A DNA stretch of 64,000 nucleotides from an uncultured Allomuricauda sp. Its GTDB lineage: Bacteria > Bacteroidota > Bacteroidia > Flavobacteriales > Flavobacteriaceae. Of this stretch, positions 45,501 to 56,600 are shown piece after piece. The translations under genes and the position numbers were made by a program. The stretch covers positions 50,783 to 114,782 of the forward strand of contig NZ_CANMOO010000006.1 in the NCBI RefSeq assembly GCF_947499585.1, given 5' to 3'. Position 1 is the stretch's first letter, and every line of letters begins with the position of its first letter. The notes below the pieces were generated by a model. The model was not told where the DNA came from. It did not search any database and was given only the letters and a program-made list of their open reading frames with translations.

Positions 45501-46384
45501 CTCACTTAGTGGGTGGGAGCTGGACAACAGACGATAAAACCAATGAGCAAGTAGCAGATTTGTTGCACAACTATAAGATCAAATTGAATGATATTCAAGG
45601 AAACCTTAGAAGGGACAAGTTTACTATTTCAGTAGGTGATGAACTACCAGCAGGTATAATGAAATTGGCCAAGGTTTACATTGCTAAAAAGCGTAAACTA
45701 AAGGTTGGTGATAAGATGGCAGGGCGTCACGGTAACAAAGGTATCGTTGCACGTATTGTTCGTCAAGAAGATATGCCTTTCTTGGAAGATGGAACGCCGG
45801 TGGATATCGTATTGAATCCATTAGGAGTACCTTCTAGGATGAACATTGGTCAGATATATGAGACGGTGTTAGGTTGGGCTGGTCTTAAATTGGGAAGAAA
45901 GTACGGAACCCCAATTTTTGATGGAGCTACACTAGATCAAATCAATGCACTAACCGATGAGGCTGGTGTACCAAGATTTGGGCATACATACCTTTATGAC
46001 GGTGGAACAGGAAAACGTTTTGATCAAGCAGCTACGGTAGGTGTTATCTATATGTTGAAATTAGGGCATATGGTAGATGACAAGATGCACGCCAGGTCTA
46101 TTGGTCCATATTCGTTGATTACACAACAACCATTGGGTGGTAAAGCTCAGTTTGGTGGTCAGCGTTTTGGTGAAATGGAGGTTTGGGCACTTGAGGCTTA
46201 TGGAGCTTCAGCTACACTACGAGAAATATTGACGGTTAAATCGGATGATGTTATCGGAAGAGCAAAAACGTATGAATCCATCGTTAAGGGTGAGACCATG
46301 CCAGAACCTGGGTTGCCAGAATCTTTCAACGTATTGATGCACGAACTTAAGGGATTAGGTTTGGATATCAGACTGGAAGAGTAG
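42575..46384 (+). CDS. rpoB: DNA-directed RNA polymerase subunit beta
   Basis: 1269 residues, with the rifampicin-pocket segment [20 protein letters not shown] followed by [18 protein letters not shown], in which Asp, His and Ser keep the wild-type (sensitive) identities. Other signatures are [15 protein letters not shown], and near the end [24 protein letters not shown] (given here in part). It forms half of the active-site cleft. The ATG at 42575 follows an AT-rich leader with no Shine-Dalgarno site. rpoC starts 45 bp later. Confidence 0.99.
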   Translation: MFTNNTERVNFASAKNIPEYPDFLDIQIKSFQDFFQLETKSDERGNEGLYNTFMENFPITDTRNQFVLEFLDYFIDPPRYSIQECIERGLTYSVPLKARLKLYCTDPEHEDFETIVQDVYLGTIPYMTPSGTFVINGAERVVVSQLHRSPGVFFGQSFHANGTKLYSARVIPFKGSWIEFATDINGVMYAYIDRKKKLPVTTLFRAIGFERDKDILEIFDLSEEVKVSNAGLKKVLGRKLAARVLNTWHEDFVDEDTGEVVSIERNEIILDRDTILEKDHINEIIEADVKTILLHKENNAQSDYAIIHNTLQKDPTNSEKEAVEHIYRQLRNAEPPDEETARGIIDKLFFSDQRYNLGEVGRYRMNKKLQLDIGMDKQVLTKEDIITIIKYLIELINSKAEIDDIDHLSNRRVRTVGEQLSSQFGVGLARMARTIRERMNVRDNEVFTPIDLINAKTLSSVINSFFGTNQLSQFMDQTNPLAEITHKRRLSALGPGGLSRERAGFEVRDVHYTHYGRLCPIETPEGPNIGLISSLSVFAKVNPMGFLETPYRKVENGVVDTKEFTYLSAEEEEGMKISQANIPMDEKGKILDDKVIAREEGDFPVVDPGEVNYTDVAPNQIASISASLIPFLEHDDANRALMGSNMMRQAVPLLKPQSPIVGTGLERQVATDSRVLINAEGDGVIEYVDAQKVTIKYSRSEDERLVSFEEDSRTYNLVKFRKTNQGTSINLKPIVKKGDKVKKGEVLCEGYATEKGELALGRNLKVAFMPWKGYNFEDAIVISEKVVREDIFTSIHIDEYALEVRDTKLGAEELTNDIPNVSEEATKDLDEHGMIRIGAEVKPGDILIGKITPKGESDPTPEEKLLRAIFGDKAGDVKDASLKASPSLRGVVIDKKLFSRSIKDKRKRSEDKEAISRLEMDYEVKFEQLKDVLIEKLFGLINGKTSQGVMNDLGEEVLPKGKKYTIKMLNAVDDFAHLVGGSWTTDDKTNEQVADLLHNYKIKLNDIQGNLRRDKFTISVGDELPAGIMKLAKVYIAKKRKLKVGDKMAGRHGNKGIVARIVRQEDMPFLEDGTPVDIVLNPLGVPSRMNIGQIYETVLGWAGLKLGRKYGTPIFDGATLDQINALTDEAGVPRFGHTYLYDGGTGKRFDQAATVGVIYMLKLGHMVDDKMHARSIGPYSLITQQPLGGKAQFGGQRFGEMEVWALEAYGASATLREILTVKSDDVIGRAKTYESIVKGETMPEPGLPESFNVLMHELKGLGLDIRLEE

Positions 46385-46429
46385 AATACTATAGAAAAGC
46401 ATTTTTAATTATATCATCTCCATATTGTT

Positions 46430-49400
46430 ATGGCTAGAATAAAAGATAATAACGCACCAAAAAGGTTTGATAAAATTTCCATAGGACTGGCTTCTCCAGA
46501 GTCAATCTTGGCTGAGTCCCGCGGAGAGGTTTTAAAACCTGAAACCATTAACTATAGAACGCACAAACCTGAACGTGATGGGTTGTTCTGTGAGCGTATT
46601 TTTGGTCCTGTAAAGGATTATGAATGTGCTTGTGGTAAATATAAGCGTATCCGTTACCGTGGAATTGTTTGTGACCGTTGTGGTGTTGAAGTAACAGAGA
46701 AAAAAGTACGTAGAGATCGTGTTGGACATATTAATCTTGTGGTTCCTGTAGCACATATCTGGTATTTCCGTTCACTTCCAAATAAAATAGGATACTTATT
46801 GGGATTACCTTCCAAGAAGTTGGATATGATTATCTATTACGAAAGATATGTTGTAATCCAGCCCGGTATTGCCAAAGGCCCTGAAGGTGAGGAAATCAAC
46901 AAAATGGATTTCTTGACTGAAGAGGAATACCTTAATATTTTAGAATCCATTCCGGCTGAAAACCAGTACTTGGAAGATACAGACCCTAACAAGTTTGTGG
47001 CCAAAATGGGTGCGGAGTGTCTAATTGATTTATTGTCTAGAATTGACTTGGAAGAACTTTCATACAGTCTAAGACATAAAGCAAATACAGAAACTTCAAA
47101 ACAACGTAAAACAGAAGCTTTAAAGAGACTTCAGGTTGTTGAAGCGTTGCGCGAATCTCAAGAAAATAGAGAAAACAGACCTGAGTGGATGATCATGAAA
47201 GTAGTTCCGGTTATTCCACCAGAATTACGTCCATTAGTACCACTAGATGGTGGTCGTTTTGCTACTTCAGATTTAAATGATCTATACCGTAGGGTGATTA
47301 TCCGTAATAATCGTTTAAAGCGATTGATGGAAATAAAAGCTCCTGAGGTAATCTTGAGAAATGAGAAGCGTATGCTTCAAGAAGCGGTAGATTCCCTTTT
47401 TGATAATACAAGAAAAGCTTCAGCGGTAAAAACAGAATCAAATAGACCTTTAAAATCACTTTCAGATTCATTGAAAGGGAAGCAAGGTCGTTTCCGTCAG
47501 AACCTTTTGGGTAAACGTGTGGATTATTCTGCCCGTTCCGTGATTGTTGTTGGTCCAGAAATGCACCTATACGAATGTGGTCTTCCAAAAGATATGGCTG
47601 CTGAACTTTACAAGCCTTTTGTAATCAGAAAACTGATTGAAAGAGGAATTGTAAAGACTGTAAAATCTGCAAAGAAAATTATAGATAAAAAGGAACCTGT
47701 AGTTTGGGATATCCTTGAAAATGTTCTTAAAGGACATCCAGTACTATTGAACCGTGCCCCTACATTGCACAGATTGGGTATACAAGCGTTCCAGCCAAAA
47801 CTTATAGAAGGGAAGGCTATTCGTTTGCACCCATTGGCATGTACAGCATTTAATGCGGATTTTGATGGTGACCAGATGGCAGTTCACTTGCCATTGGGCC
47901 CAGAAGCTATTTTAGAAGCTCAATTATTGATGTTGGCATCTCAAAATATCTTGAATCCTGCCAATGGTTCTCCAATTACCGTTCCTTCACAAGATATGGT
48001 ATTAGGTCTTTATTACATGACCAAAGAAAGAAAATCAACCAAGGAGGTTCCAATCCAGGGAGAGGGATTAACATTCTACTCTGCAGAGGAAGTTGAGATT
48101 GCCTTTAATGAAGGAAAAGTTGATTTGAATGCAGGAATCAAGGTTAGAGCTAAAGATTTTAATGAAGAAGGAGAGCTTGTAAGCCAAATCATAGCTACAA
48201 CAGTTGGTAGGGTGTTGTTCAACACAGTTGTTCCAGAAGAAGCGGGATATATCAATGAGGTATTGAACAAAAAGTCGCTTAGAAATATCATTGGTGATAT
48301 TCTTGGGGTTACGGATGTACCTGCTACTGCGGCATTTTTGGATAAGATAAAGTCAATGGGATATGATTTTGCCTTTAAAGGAGGTCTATCCTTCAGTTTA
48401 GGTGATATTATCATTCCACCAGAGAAGCATGAAATGATCAACGAAGCCAATGGGCAAGTTGATGGAATTATGGCGAACTATAACATGGGTCTTATCACTA
48501 ATAATGAAAGATATAACCAAGTTATCGATGTTTGGACTTCTACAAATGCTATGTTGACCGAATTGGCCATGAAGCGAATTCGTGAGGACCAACAAGGATT
48601 CAACTCTGTATACATGATGTTGGATTCCGGTGCAAGGGGCTCTAAAGAGCAAATTCGTCAATTGACCGGTATGCGTGGTTTGATGGCCAAGCCTAAAAAA
48701 TCCACTGCAGGAGGAGGAGAGATTATTGAAAACCCTATTCTTTCCAACTTTAAGGAAGGATTGTCTATTTTGGAATACTTTATCTCCACTCACGGTGCAC
48801 GTAAAGGTCTTGCGGATACTGCTTTGAAAACTGCGGATGCAGGATATTTGACAAGACGTTTGGTAGATGTTTCTCAAGATGTAATCATCAATATTGAAGA
48901 TTGCGGTACGTTACGAGGAATTGAAGTCAAAGCTTTGAAGAAGAACGAAGAAGTCGTAGAAACTCTAGGAGAAAGAATTCTTGGAAGAGTATCACTGCAC
49001 GATCTATATAATCCATTGAATGAGGAATTGTTATTGACCGCTGGCCAAGTAATTTCTGAAGCTGATATGAAGAAGGTCGAAGCAGCTCCAATTGAAAGGG
49101 TTGAAGTACGTTCTGCGTTAACCTGCGAGGCTCCAAAAGGAATTTGCGGTAAGTGCTACGGTAGAAACCTTGCAACCAATAAAATGGTTCAAAGAGGTGA
49201 AGCTGTTGGTGTTGTTGCAGCACAGTCTATTGGTGAACCAGGTACACAGTTGACCTTACGTACATTCCACGTAGGTGGTATTGCGGGTAACATTTCTGAG
49301 GATAACAAGTTAGAAGTGAAGTTTGATGGTGTTGCAGAAATCGAAGATTTAAGAACAGTTGTTGGAGAAAACGGTGATGGCGAAAAGGCCAATATTGTTA

Positions 49401-50728
49401 TCTCCAGGACTTCTGAAATCAAAGTTGTTGATGCTACCACAGGAATTACCTTAAGTACAAATAACATTCCTTACGGTTCTCAATTGTTCGTTAAGAACGG
49501 AGATAAAATCAAGAAAGGAACTGTAATTTGTCAATGGGATCCATATAACGGTGTAATTGTTTCTGAATTCCCTGGTCAGATTGCCTATGAAAATATTGAG
49601 CAAGGAGTTACATACCAAGTTGAGATTGATGAGCAGACTGGTTTCCAAGAGAAAGTAATTTCTGAATCAAGAAACAAGAAACTGATTCCAACCTTATTGA
49701 TTAAAGATGGTAAGGGAGAGACCTTACGTTCTTACAACCTACCAGTTGGTTCACATATAATGGTGGATGATGGTGATAAAATCAAAGAAGGGAAAATCTT
49801 GGTTAAGATTCCACGTAAATCTGCAAAAGCAGGGGATATTACAGGAGGTCTACCTAGGGTAACAGAGCTTTTTGAAGCACGTAACCCTTCTAACCCAGCG
49901 GTTGTTTCCGAGATTGATGGTGTAGTTTCATTTGGTAAGATCAAGCGTGGTAATCGTGAGATTATTATTGAATCAAAATTGGGCGAAATCAAGAAATACT
50001 TGGTTAAACTTTCAAACCAGATTTTGGTGCAAGAGAACGATTACGTTCGTGCAGGTATGCCTTTATCCGATGGATCTATTACTCCAGAAGATATTTTGGC
50101 AATCAAAGGACCATCAGCAGTACAACAGTATTTGGTAAACGAAGTACAAGAGGTTTACCGTTTACAGGGTGTAAAAATTAATGACAAGCATTTTGAAGTT
50201 GTCGTTAGACAAATGATGCGTAAAGTACGTATTGAAGATTCAGGGGATACAACTTTCTTGGAGAATCAATTGGTTCATAAAGATGACTTTATCCGTGAGA
50301 ATGATGAGATTTTTGGGATGAAGGTTGTTGAAGAACCTGGAGATTCTGAGAACCTTAAAGCAGGACAGATTATATCTGCTCGCGCGTTAAGAGATGAAAA
50401 TTCAGTATTGCGAAGAACAGATAAAGCTCTTGTTAGTGCAAGAGATGCCGTAGCAGCTACAGCAACTCCAATCTTGCAAGGTATAACACGTGCTTCGTTG
50501 CAGACAAAATCATTTATCTCTGCAGCATCATTCCAAGAGACTACTAAAGTATTGAACGAGGCTGCTGTAAGCGGTAAAGTTGATACCTTGGAAGGCTTGA
50601 AGGAAAATGTTATTGTTGGACATAAAATTCCTGCCGGTACCGGTATGAGAGATTATGATAGTATCATTGTAGGCTCAAAAGAGGAATACGATGAAATCAT
50701 GGCTCGAAAAGAGGAATTCAAATTCTAA
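46430..50728 (+). CDS. rpoC: DNA-directed RNA polymerase subunit beta'
   Basis: 1432 residues, carrying the catalytic [14 protein letters not shown] (three Asp that bind Mg2+), the N-terminal zinc finger ([20 protein letters not shown]) and the second zinc site ([17 protein letters not shown]). It clamps DNA and supplies the active centre. It follows rpoB by 45 bp and ends 5 bp before a terminator. Length is typical for Bacteroidota. Confidence 0.99.
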   Translation: MARIKDNNAPKRFDKISIGLASPESILAESRGEVLKPETINYRTHKPERDGLFCERIFGPVKDYECACGKYKRIRYRGIVCDRCGVEVTEKKVRRDRVGHINLVVPVAHIWYFRSLPNKIGYLLGLPSKKLDMIIYYERYVVIQPGIAKGPEGEEINKMDFLTEEEYLNILESIPAENQYLEDTDPNKFVAKMGAECLIDLLSRIDLEELSYSLRHKANTETSKQRKTEALKRLQVVEALRESQENRENRPEWMIMKVVPVIPPELRPLVPLDGGRFATSDLNDLYRRVIIRNNRLKRLMEIKAPEVILRNEKRMLQEAVDSLFDNTRKASAVKTESNRPLKSLSDSLKGKQGRFRQNLLGKRVDYSARSVIVVGPEMHLYECGLPKDMAAELYKPFVIRKLIERGIVKTVKSAKKIIDKKEPVVWDILENVLKGHPVLLNRAPTLHRLGIQAFQPKLIEGKAIRLHPLACTAFNADFDGDQMAVHLPLGPEAILEAQLLMLASQNILNPANGSPITVPSQDMVLGLYYMTKERKSTKEVPIQGEGLTFYSAEEVEIAFNEGKVDLNAGIKVRAKDFNEEGELVSQIIATTVGRVLFNTVVPEEAGYINEVLNKKSLRNIIGDILGVTDVPATAAFLDKIKSMGYDFAFKGGLSFSLGDIIIPPEKHEMINEANGQVDGIMANYNMGLITNNERYNQVIDVWTSTNAMLTELAMKRIREDQQGFNSVYMMLDSGARGSKEQIRQLTGMRGLMAKPKKSTAGGGEIIENPILSNFKEGLSILEYFISTHGARKGLADTALKTADAGYLTRRLVDVSQDVIINIEDCGTLRGIEVKALKKNEEVVETLGERILGRVSLHDLYNPLNEELLLTAGQVISEADMKKVEAAPIERVEVRSALTCEAPKGICGKCYGRNLATNKMVQRGEAVGVVAAQSIGEPGTQLTLRTFHVGGIAGNISEDNKLEVKFDGVAEIEDLRTVVGENGDGEKANIVISRTSEIKVVDATTGITLSTNNIPYGSQLFVKNGDKIKKGTVICQWDPYNGVIVSEFPGQIAYENIEQGVTYQVEIDEQTGFQEKVISESRNKKLIPTLLIKDGKGETLRSYNLPVGSHIMVDDGDKIKEGKILVKIPRKSAKAGDITGGLPRVTELFEARNPSNPAVVSEIDGVVSFGKIKRGNREIIIESKLGEIKKYLVKLSNQILVQENDYVRAGMPLSDGSITPEDILAIKGPSAVQQYLVNEVQEVYRLQGVKINDKHFEVVVRQMMRKVRIEDSGDTTFLENQLVHKDDFIRENDEIFGMKVVEEPGDSENLKAGQIISARALRDENSVLRRTDKALVSARDAVAATATPILQGITRASLQTKSFISAASFQETTKVLNEAAVSGKVDTLEGLKENVIVGHKIPAGTGMRDYDSIIVGSKEEYDEIMARKEEFKF

Positions 50729-50733
50729 TAAAC

Positions 50734-50766
50734 AAACCCTGGCGATATCGTCAGGGTTTTCTTTTT
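50734..50766 (+). terminator. rpoC terminator
   Basis: Arms AAACCCTG and CAGGGTTT, extended by further pairs inside (GCGATATCGT), then TCTTTTTT. It ends the rplKAJL-rpoBC unit, so the next gene needs read-through or its own start. Confidence 0.88.
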
Positions 50767-50782
50767 TAATATATAAAATACA

Positions 50783-51094
50783 ATGGCTGAGAAAAATCAA
50801 AACCAAAAACAGATTAATATTGAATTGGATGAAAAAACCGCTGAAGGGATCTATTCCAATTTGGCAATCATCAACCATTCAGTATCTGAATTTGTTGTAG
50901 ATTTTATTAGTATGATGCCTGGTGCCCCCAAGGCTAAGGTGAAAAGTAGGATTGTGTTAACACCTCAACATGCCAAAAAATTCTTGAAGGCATTAAATGA
51001 TAATGTGACCAGGTTTGAAAAAGCACACGGTACCATTAAGGATTATGAACAGCCTTCAATTCCACTAAATTTCGGACCCACTGGGGAAGCATAA
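50783..51094 (+). CDS. DUF3467-family protein
   Basis: 103 residues, recognised as DUF3467 from the segment INIELDEKTAEGIYSNLAII and the following FVVDFISMMPGAPKAKVKSR, with a later IVLTPQHAKKFLKALNDN block. The family is small, has no known activity and is commonly encoded right after rpoC in Bacteroidota, as here, which hints at a link with transcription. There is a terminator between the two genes and a bidirectional one after it. Confidence 0.9.
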   Translation: MAEKNQNQKQINIELDEKTAEGIYSNLAIINHSVSEFVVDFISMMPGAPKAKVKSRIVLTPQHAKKFLKALNDNVTRFEKAHGTIKDYEQPSIPLNFGPTGEA

Positions 51095-51101
51095 GAACAA
51101 T

Positions 51102-51127
51102 AAAAAACCGACAATAGTCGGTTTTTT
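51102..51127. terminator. Bidirectional terminator
   Basis: Arms AAAAAACCGAC and GTCGGTTTTTT around AATA. Runs of A on one side and T on the other let it end both the DUF3467 gene (+) and the membrane-protein gene (-), whose stop is at 51148. Confidence 0.88.
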
Positions 51128-51147
51128 ATTGCTACGTATTTTTCGGG

Positions 51148-51585
51148 CTAACTAAGCCACCCTTTTTGAATGCCCTTTTTGGCAAAGAAGATAAGGTAAA
51201 TGCCAAAAACAATAACAACAATTGGCATAATCACTATGTTAGCACCCATAACCTCTAAGGCATTGCTCAGAAAAAAGGTGTGAATATTCAAGACGATGGA
51301 TCCCAAAACAGATAAAATGAGTAAAGGTCTGGCCCATTTCTTACGAAGCAATAACGAGATTGACCCAATGGCACCAGCAAAAACAGCTATCGCAAAACCG
51401 GCAGTTGCCCAAGCAGGTCTACCTTCATAAAGTTCTCTTATTTCTTGGCTCATTTGTTCCAATTGTTCAATACTGGTATAGGCATCGGCCAAGTATGCGC
51501 TTACACCCATAAGATTCCACAGTAAAGCAATAACACTGACCACCCAGAACCAAACTGGTGGTTTATTTATAGAATCAGCTGTCAT
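51148..51585 (-). CDS. Four-TM integral membrane protein of unknown function
   Basis: 145 residues with four hydrophobic helices (about 11-32, 60-80, 85-105, 115-135) and a basic cap after the third. No catalytic motif or family signature that I recognise; proteins of this size and topology are common in marine Bacteroidota and are annotated as hypothetical. It shares a bidirectional terminator with the DUF3467 gene and lies 106 bp downstream of prfC on the same strand; it could be read from either a separate promoter or prfC read-through. Confidence 0.75.
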   Translation of the reverse strand: MTADSINKPPVWFWVVSVIALLWNLMGVSAYLADAYTSIEQLEQMSQEIRELYEGRPAWATAGFAIAVFAGAIGSISLLLRKKWARPLLILSVLGSIVLNIHTFFLSNALEVMGANIVIMPIVVIVFGIYLIFFAKKGIQKGWLS

Positions 51586-51691
51586 AAAAAAGTATTTATT
51601 GGTTATGTGCTTATAAAGTACAAAAAAAGACTGATCTATCCAGAATACATAAACTTGGATACCTAGTAAACATCTTCAGAATCTTTAAGTA

Positions 51692-53281
51692 TTAGTCAAA
51701 TTCTGAGGTAAAATGAAGCTTAACCGAAGGGTATTTTTGTTGCGTCATCTGTAATGAGAATTGCGAGTCAGCTAAAAAAACCAATTGTCCACGTTTATCA
51801 ATAGCTAAAAACTTCTGCTTCACTCTTTTAAACTCTTTAAATTCATCGTTGGACGCATCGTCTGCTTCTACCCAACAAGCCTTGTGCACTGGAAAGTTTT
51901 CGTAGGTGCATTTGGCGCCATATTCATGCTCCAATCGATACTGAATGACTTCGTATTGAAGCGCACCAACAGTACCAATAACTTTACGACCATTCAATTC
52001 CAAAGTAAATAACTGGGCAACACCTTCATCCATAAGTTGATCAATGCCCTTGTACAGCTGTTTGGACTTCATAGGGTCAGCGTTGTTAATATACCTGAAA
52101 TGCTCGGGAGAAAAGCTTGGAATACCTTTATAACTTAATTTTTCACCGCTGGTCAGCGTATCACCAATCTTAAAATTACCAGTGTCATGCAATCCCACAA
52201 TGTCACCTGGATAAGAAATATCAACGATTTCTTTCTTTTCTGCGAAAAACGCATTTGGACTGGAAAACTTCAAATTTTTATTATGTCTCACATGCAGGTA
52301 CGGCTTATTGCGCTCAAAAGTACCAGACACAATCTTTATGAATGCCAAACGATCTCGGTGTTTGGGATCCATATTGGCATGTATTTTAAATACAAAACCT
52401 GAAAAATCCTTTTCATTTGCCTCTACCAAACGTTCTTCTGCCATTTTAGGTCTTGGCGGAGGTGCAATTTCAACAAAACAGTCTAGTAGTTCTCGTACAC
52501 CAAAGTTGTTCAATGCCGAACCAAAAAAGACAGGTTGTTGCTGTCCTTTTAAATAGGAGTCTTTATCAAATTCAGGATAAACCCCACTGACCAATTCTAA
52601 GTTGTCCCTAAGTTCATGTGCTGCCGAATCTCCAATAATGTCATCAAGTTCAGGATTTTCAATATCGGTAAAGGCAATAGTTTCTTCAATATTCTTCTTA
52701 CTGTTCCCGCTAAAAAGATTGATGTTTTTTTCGTAGATATTATATATTCCCTTAAAGTCATACCCCATTCCAATAGGAAAACTTAGAGGGGTAACAGACA
52801 AGCCTAGTTTTTGTTCAACTTCATCTAAAAGGTCAAAGGCATCCTTACCTTCTCTATCCAATTTATTGATAAAGACAATCATGGGGATATTCCGCATTCT
52901 ACAGACTTTGACCAATTTCTCAGTCTGTTCCTCAACACCTTTTGCAACATCGATAACTACAATAACACTATCCACCGCAGTTAAAGTTCTAAAAGTATCC
53001 TCGGCAAAATCTTTGTGCCCAGGAGTATCTAGAATATTGATTTTTTTATCATTATAAATAAAAGCCAAAACTGATGTAGCTACAGAAATCCCTCTCTGGC
53101 GTTCAATTTCCATAAAATCACTAGTAGCAGTTTTTTTGATTTTATTGTTCTTTACTGCTCCGGCTTCTTGAATAGCACCACCAAAAAGCAACAGTTTTTC
53201 TGTTAGAGTTGTTTTACCGGCATCAGGGTGAGAAATAATGCCAAAAGTTCTTCGTCTTGCTATCTCTTTATCAAAATCCAT
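51692..53281 (-). CDS. prfC: Peptide chain release factor 3
   Basis: 529 residues (ATG at 53281, giving the typical start MDFDKEIARRRTFGIISHP; the frame extends six codons to a TTG). It is a GTPase that removes RF1/RF2 from the ribosome after peptide release. Domains: P-loop SHPDAGKTTLTEK, ILDTPGHKDFAED (about 75-87), FINKLDREGKD, then domains II and III with the IGTVGALQYEVIQYRLEHEY signature near residue 420. It is close to EF-G but the DTPGHKDF and RRRTFGIISH segments and the length set RF3 apart. Confidence 0.95.
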   Translation of the reverse strand: MDFDKEIARRRTFGIISHPDAGKTTLTEKLLLFGGAIQEAGAVKNNKIKKTATSDFMEIERQRGISVATSVLAFIYNDKKINILDTPGHKDFAEDTFRTLTAVDSVIVVIDVAKGVEEQTEKLVKVCRMRNIPMIVFINKLDREGKDAFDLLDEVEQKLGLSVTPLSFPIGMGYDFKGIYNIYEKNINLFSGNSKKNIEETIAFTDIENPELDDIIGDSAAHELRDNLELVSGVYPEFDKDSYLKGQQQPVFFGSALNNFGVRELLDCFVEIAPPPRPKMAEERLVEANEKDFSGFVFKIHANMDPKHRDRLAFIKIVSGTFERNKPYLHVRHNKNLKFSSPNAFFAEKKEIVDISYPGDIVGLHDTGNFKIGDTLTSGEKLSYKGIPSFSPEHFRYINNADPMKSKQLYKGIDQLMDEGVAQLFTLELNGRKVIGTVGALQYEVIQYRLEHEYGAKCTYENFPVHKACWVEADDASNDEFKEFKRVKQKFLAIDKRGQLVFLADSQFSLQMTQQKYPSVKLHFTSEFD

Positions 53282-53296
53282 CAGCGAAAATTTCGG

Positions 53297-53304
53297 CAAA
53301 AATA
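53297..53304 (-). promoter_or_regulatory. Putative -7 box for prfC
   Basis: TATTTTTG on the minus strand (53304-53297) matches TAnnTTTG and would start transcription about 12 nt before the ATG at 53281. No -33 element at the right distance. Confidence 0.35.
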
Positions 53305-53680
53305 ACGTAAATATCCCTGTTATAATTAATTACAAGATTTATAAATAATTGTTAATACAATTGGCACAAAAAAAGCAGAAATGTTGCCTTTAAAAATAAA
53401 AAGTGAAGTACTTTTCGTGTACTTAAGTTTTTTGTTTTTTATTACGCTGTAATCTTTTTATGAAAACCTTACGTATTAATATAAGTGGTAAATTATGATG
53501 AGGAATAAGCCTTTTATCGATAAAAATAGGTGATAAGCTTTAAATGCATTAATTATGCGCTTGAGATTATTTGGTGCGTAGAGAACACAAATAACCATTT
53601 TTTTAAATAAGAAAAGCCCCATTTTCTTACACTTACGAGAACTACAAGCCATGGTGATTAGTTGACCAAAACTGTCATTT
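53300..53680. other. Intergenic region between prfC and the T9SS surface-protein operon
   Basis: 381 bp, AT-rich and without an ORF. It holds an inverted repeat AAGTAC/GTACTT (about 53406-53424) and a perfect 14-bp palindrome TTTTATCGATAAAA (53512-53525), also present in part (TTATCGATAAAA) upstream of the next large surface gene at 61322-61333. No full promoter was recognised for the + strand gene. Confidence 0.7.
53512..53525. promoter_or_regulatory. Palindrome upstream of the large surface-protein operon
   Basis: TTTTATCGATAAAA, a perfect 14-bp palindrome 155 bp before the ATG at 53681. Twelve bases (TTATCGATAAAA) recur 181 bp before the ATG of the second large secreted gene. A shared regulator is possible but untested. 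Confidence 0.4.
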
Positions 53681-56600
53681 ATGGAAAAAAATACTTTCTT
53701 AGATTTTAAGAAAAAGGTTTCATACAGTCTTTTTTTAATATCAGGATTTGCTGTTTATCTAACCGTTACCTCATTTGATAAAGCACCTGATGCTCTAACT
53801 ATTTCAGAGCCAGTCATTTTTACTGACACTGATGGAGATGGTATTCCAGATAACAAGGATATCGATATTGATGGAGATGGAATAATTAATACCATTGAAG
53901 ATCAGAATGTAGATGGGGATGATTGCTATTGGACTTATCCAACGGATACGGATGGTGACGGCATTCCGGATTATTTAGATGTGGACTCTGATGATGATGG
54001 AATCATTGACAACATTGAAGGACAGACTAGTTATGGGTATATCCCACCATCTGGAAAAGACAAAGACCGTAATGGATTGGATGATGTCTATGAAGAAACC
54101 CCTGGAAGTTGTGACGGATTAACACCTATAGATACAGATGGGGATAAGATTCCAGATTATTTGGATATTGATTCTGATGATGATGGAATCATTGACAATA
54201 TTGAAGCACAAAGTACACAGGGTTATATTCCACCATCTGGCAAGGATAAGGACCATAACGGGCTTGATGATGCGTATGAAGAAACCCCTGGAAGCTGTGG
54301 TGGATTAATACCAATAGACACAGATTCTGACCATCACCCAGATTTTAGAGACATAGATAGTGACGATGATGGCATTATCGACAATGTGGAAGCACAAACA
54401 ACAGATTATTTCCAAGCACCTTGCGGTGTCGATAGTGATGGTAACGGATTAGATGATCATTATGAGTCTCACCCTGGTGCCGGTGAGGGTATTACGCCTA
54501 TTAATAGTGATCATGATTCACTTCCCAATTTTAGAGATATTGACAGTGACGATGATGGTTTACCTGACAATATAGAGGCGCAGCCTACTGTAGGTTATGT
54601 TCCTCCTACAGGAGAAGATAATGATAAAGATGGTCTTGACAATGCTTATGAAGGTAGTGGAGATGAAGGCCTTGATTCTGAGAACACTGATGGAGTGGAC
54701 GAGCCTGATTACCTTGACGATGACAGTGACAACGATCTTGTAGCGGACAACAACGAGGGGAACGACTTCAACTTTGACGGCATCCCCGACCAGACATACA
54801 CGGGCAACGATACGGACAATGATGGATTGGACGATGGCTACGAGGGCAGTGATGTCAATGATGGCTATGATGTGAACGATGAGATAGACGATCCTGCTAA
54901 CGACCTTCCGGACACGGATGGCACTGAGGATGTCAACTATAGGGACTTTGATGATGACGGTGACGGGATCGACACCCCAGACGAGGACGTGGATGGAGAT
55001 GGCGACCCAACGAACGACGATACGGACGATGACGGTACACCTGATTACCTAGACCCAGATATGAATCCAGATCCAGATACGGATGGCGACGGCGTACCTG
55101 ACAGTGTCGACCTAGATGACGACAACGATGGTATCCTGGATACGACAGAAGACCCGAACCTTGACAATGACAACGATCCGTTGACGGATCCATTGGACAG
55201 TGATGGTGATGGACGTCCGGACCATTTGGACATAGACAGTGACGATGACGGTATCCCTGACAATGTTGAGGCGCAGCCGACCAATGACTATATAGCACCG
55301 AACGATGACGACGAGGCGACCTATGCTGCGAACGATGGAGTGAACTCTGCCTATATCGGCGGACTTACGCCAGAGAACACCGATGGTACTGACGAACCTG
55401 ACTATCTGGACGATGACAGTGACAACGATCTTGTAGCGGACAACAACGAGGGGAACGACTTCAACTTTGACGGCATCCCCGACCAGACATACACGGGCAA
55501 CGATACGGACAATGATGGATTGGACGATGGCTACGAGGGCAGTGATGTCAATGACGGCTATGATGTGAACGATGAGATAGACGATCCTGCTAACGACCTT
55601 CCCGATACGGACGGCACGGAGGATGTGAACTACCGTGACTTTGATGATGACGGTGACGGGATCGACACCCCAGACGAGGACGTGGATGGGGACGGGGACC
55701 CAACGAATGATGATACGGACGATGACGGCACACCTGATTACCTAGACCCAGATATGAATCCAGATCCAGATACGGATGGCGACGGCGTACCTGACAGTGT
55801 CGACCTAGATGACGACAACGATGGTATCCTGGATACGACAGAAGACCCGAACCTTGACAATGACAACGATCCGTTGACGGATTCATTGGACAGTGATGGT
55901 GATGGACGTCCGGACCATTTGGACATAGACAGTGACGATGATGGTATCCCTGACAATGTTGAGGCGCAGCCGACCAATGGCTATATAGCACCGAACGATG
56001 ACGACGAGGCGACCTATGCTGCGAACGACGGAGTGAACTCTGCCTATATCGGCGGACTTACGCCAGAGAACACCGATGGTATTGACGAACCTGACTATCT
56101 GGACGATGACAGTGACAACGATCTTGTTGCGGACAACAACGAGGGGAACGACTTCAACTTTGACGGCATCCCTGACCAGACATACACTGGAACGGACACG
56201 GACAATGATGGATTGGACGATGGCTACGAGGGCAGTGATGTCAATGATGGCTATGATGTGAACGATGAGATAGATGACCCTGCGAACGATTTACCCGACA
56301 CGGACGGCACGGAGGATGTGAACTACCGTGACTTTGATGATGACGGTGACGGGATCGATACCCCAGATGAGGACGTGGATGGAGATGGCGACCCAACGAA
56401 CGACGATACCGATGAAGACGGCACCCCTGATTACCTAGATCCCAATGATGATGTGGACACTGATGATGATGGCGTACCTGACAGTGTCGACCTAGATGAC
56501 GACAACGATGGTATCCTTGATACAACCGAAGATCCAGGGCTTAATAATGGGGAAGATCCATTGGACAGTGATGGTGATGGTCGCCCTGACCATTTGGACA

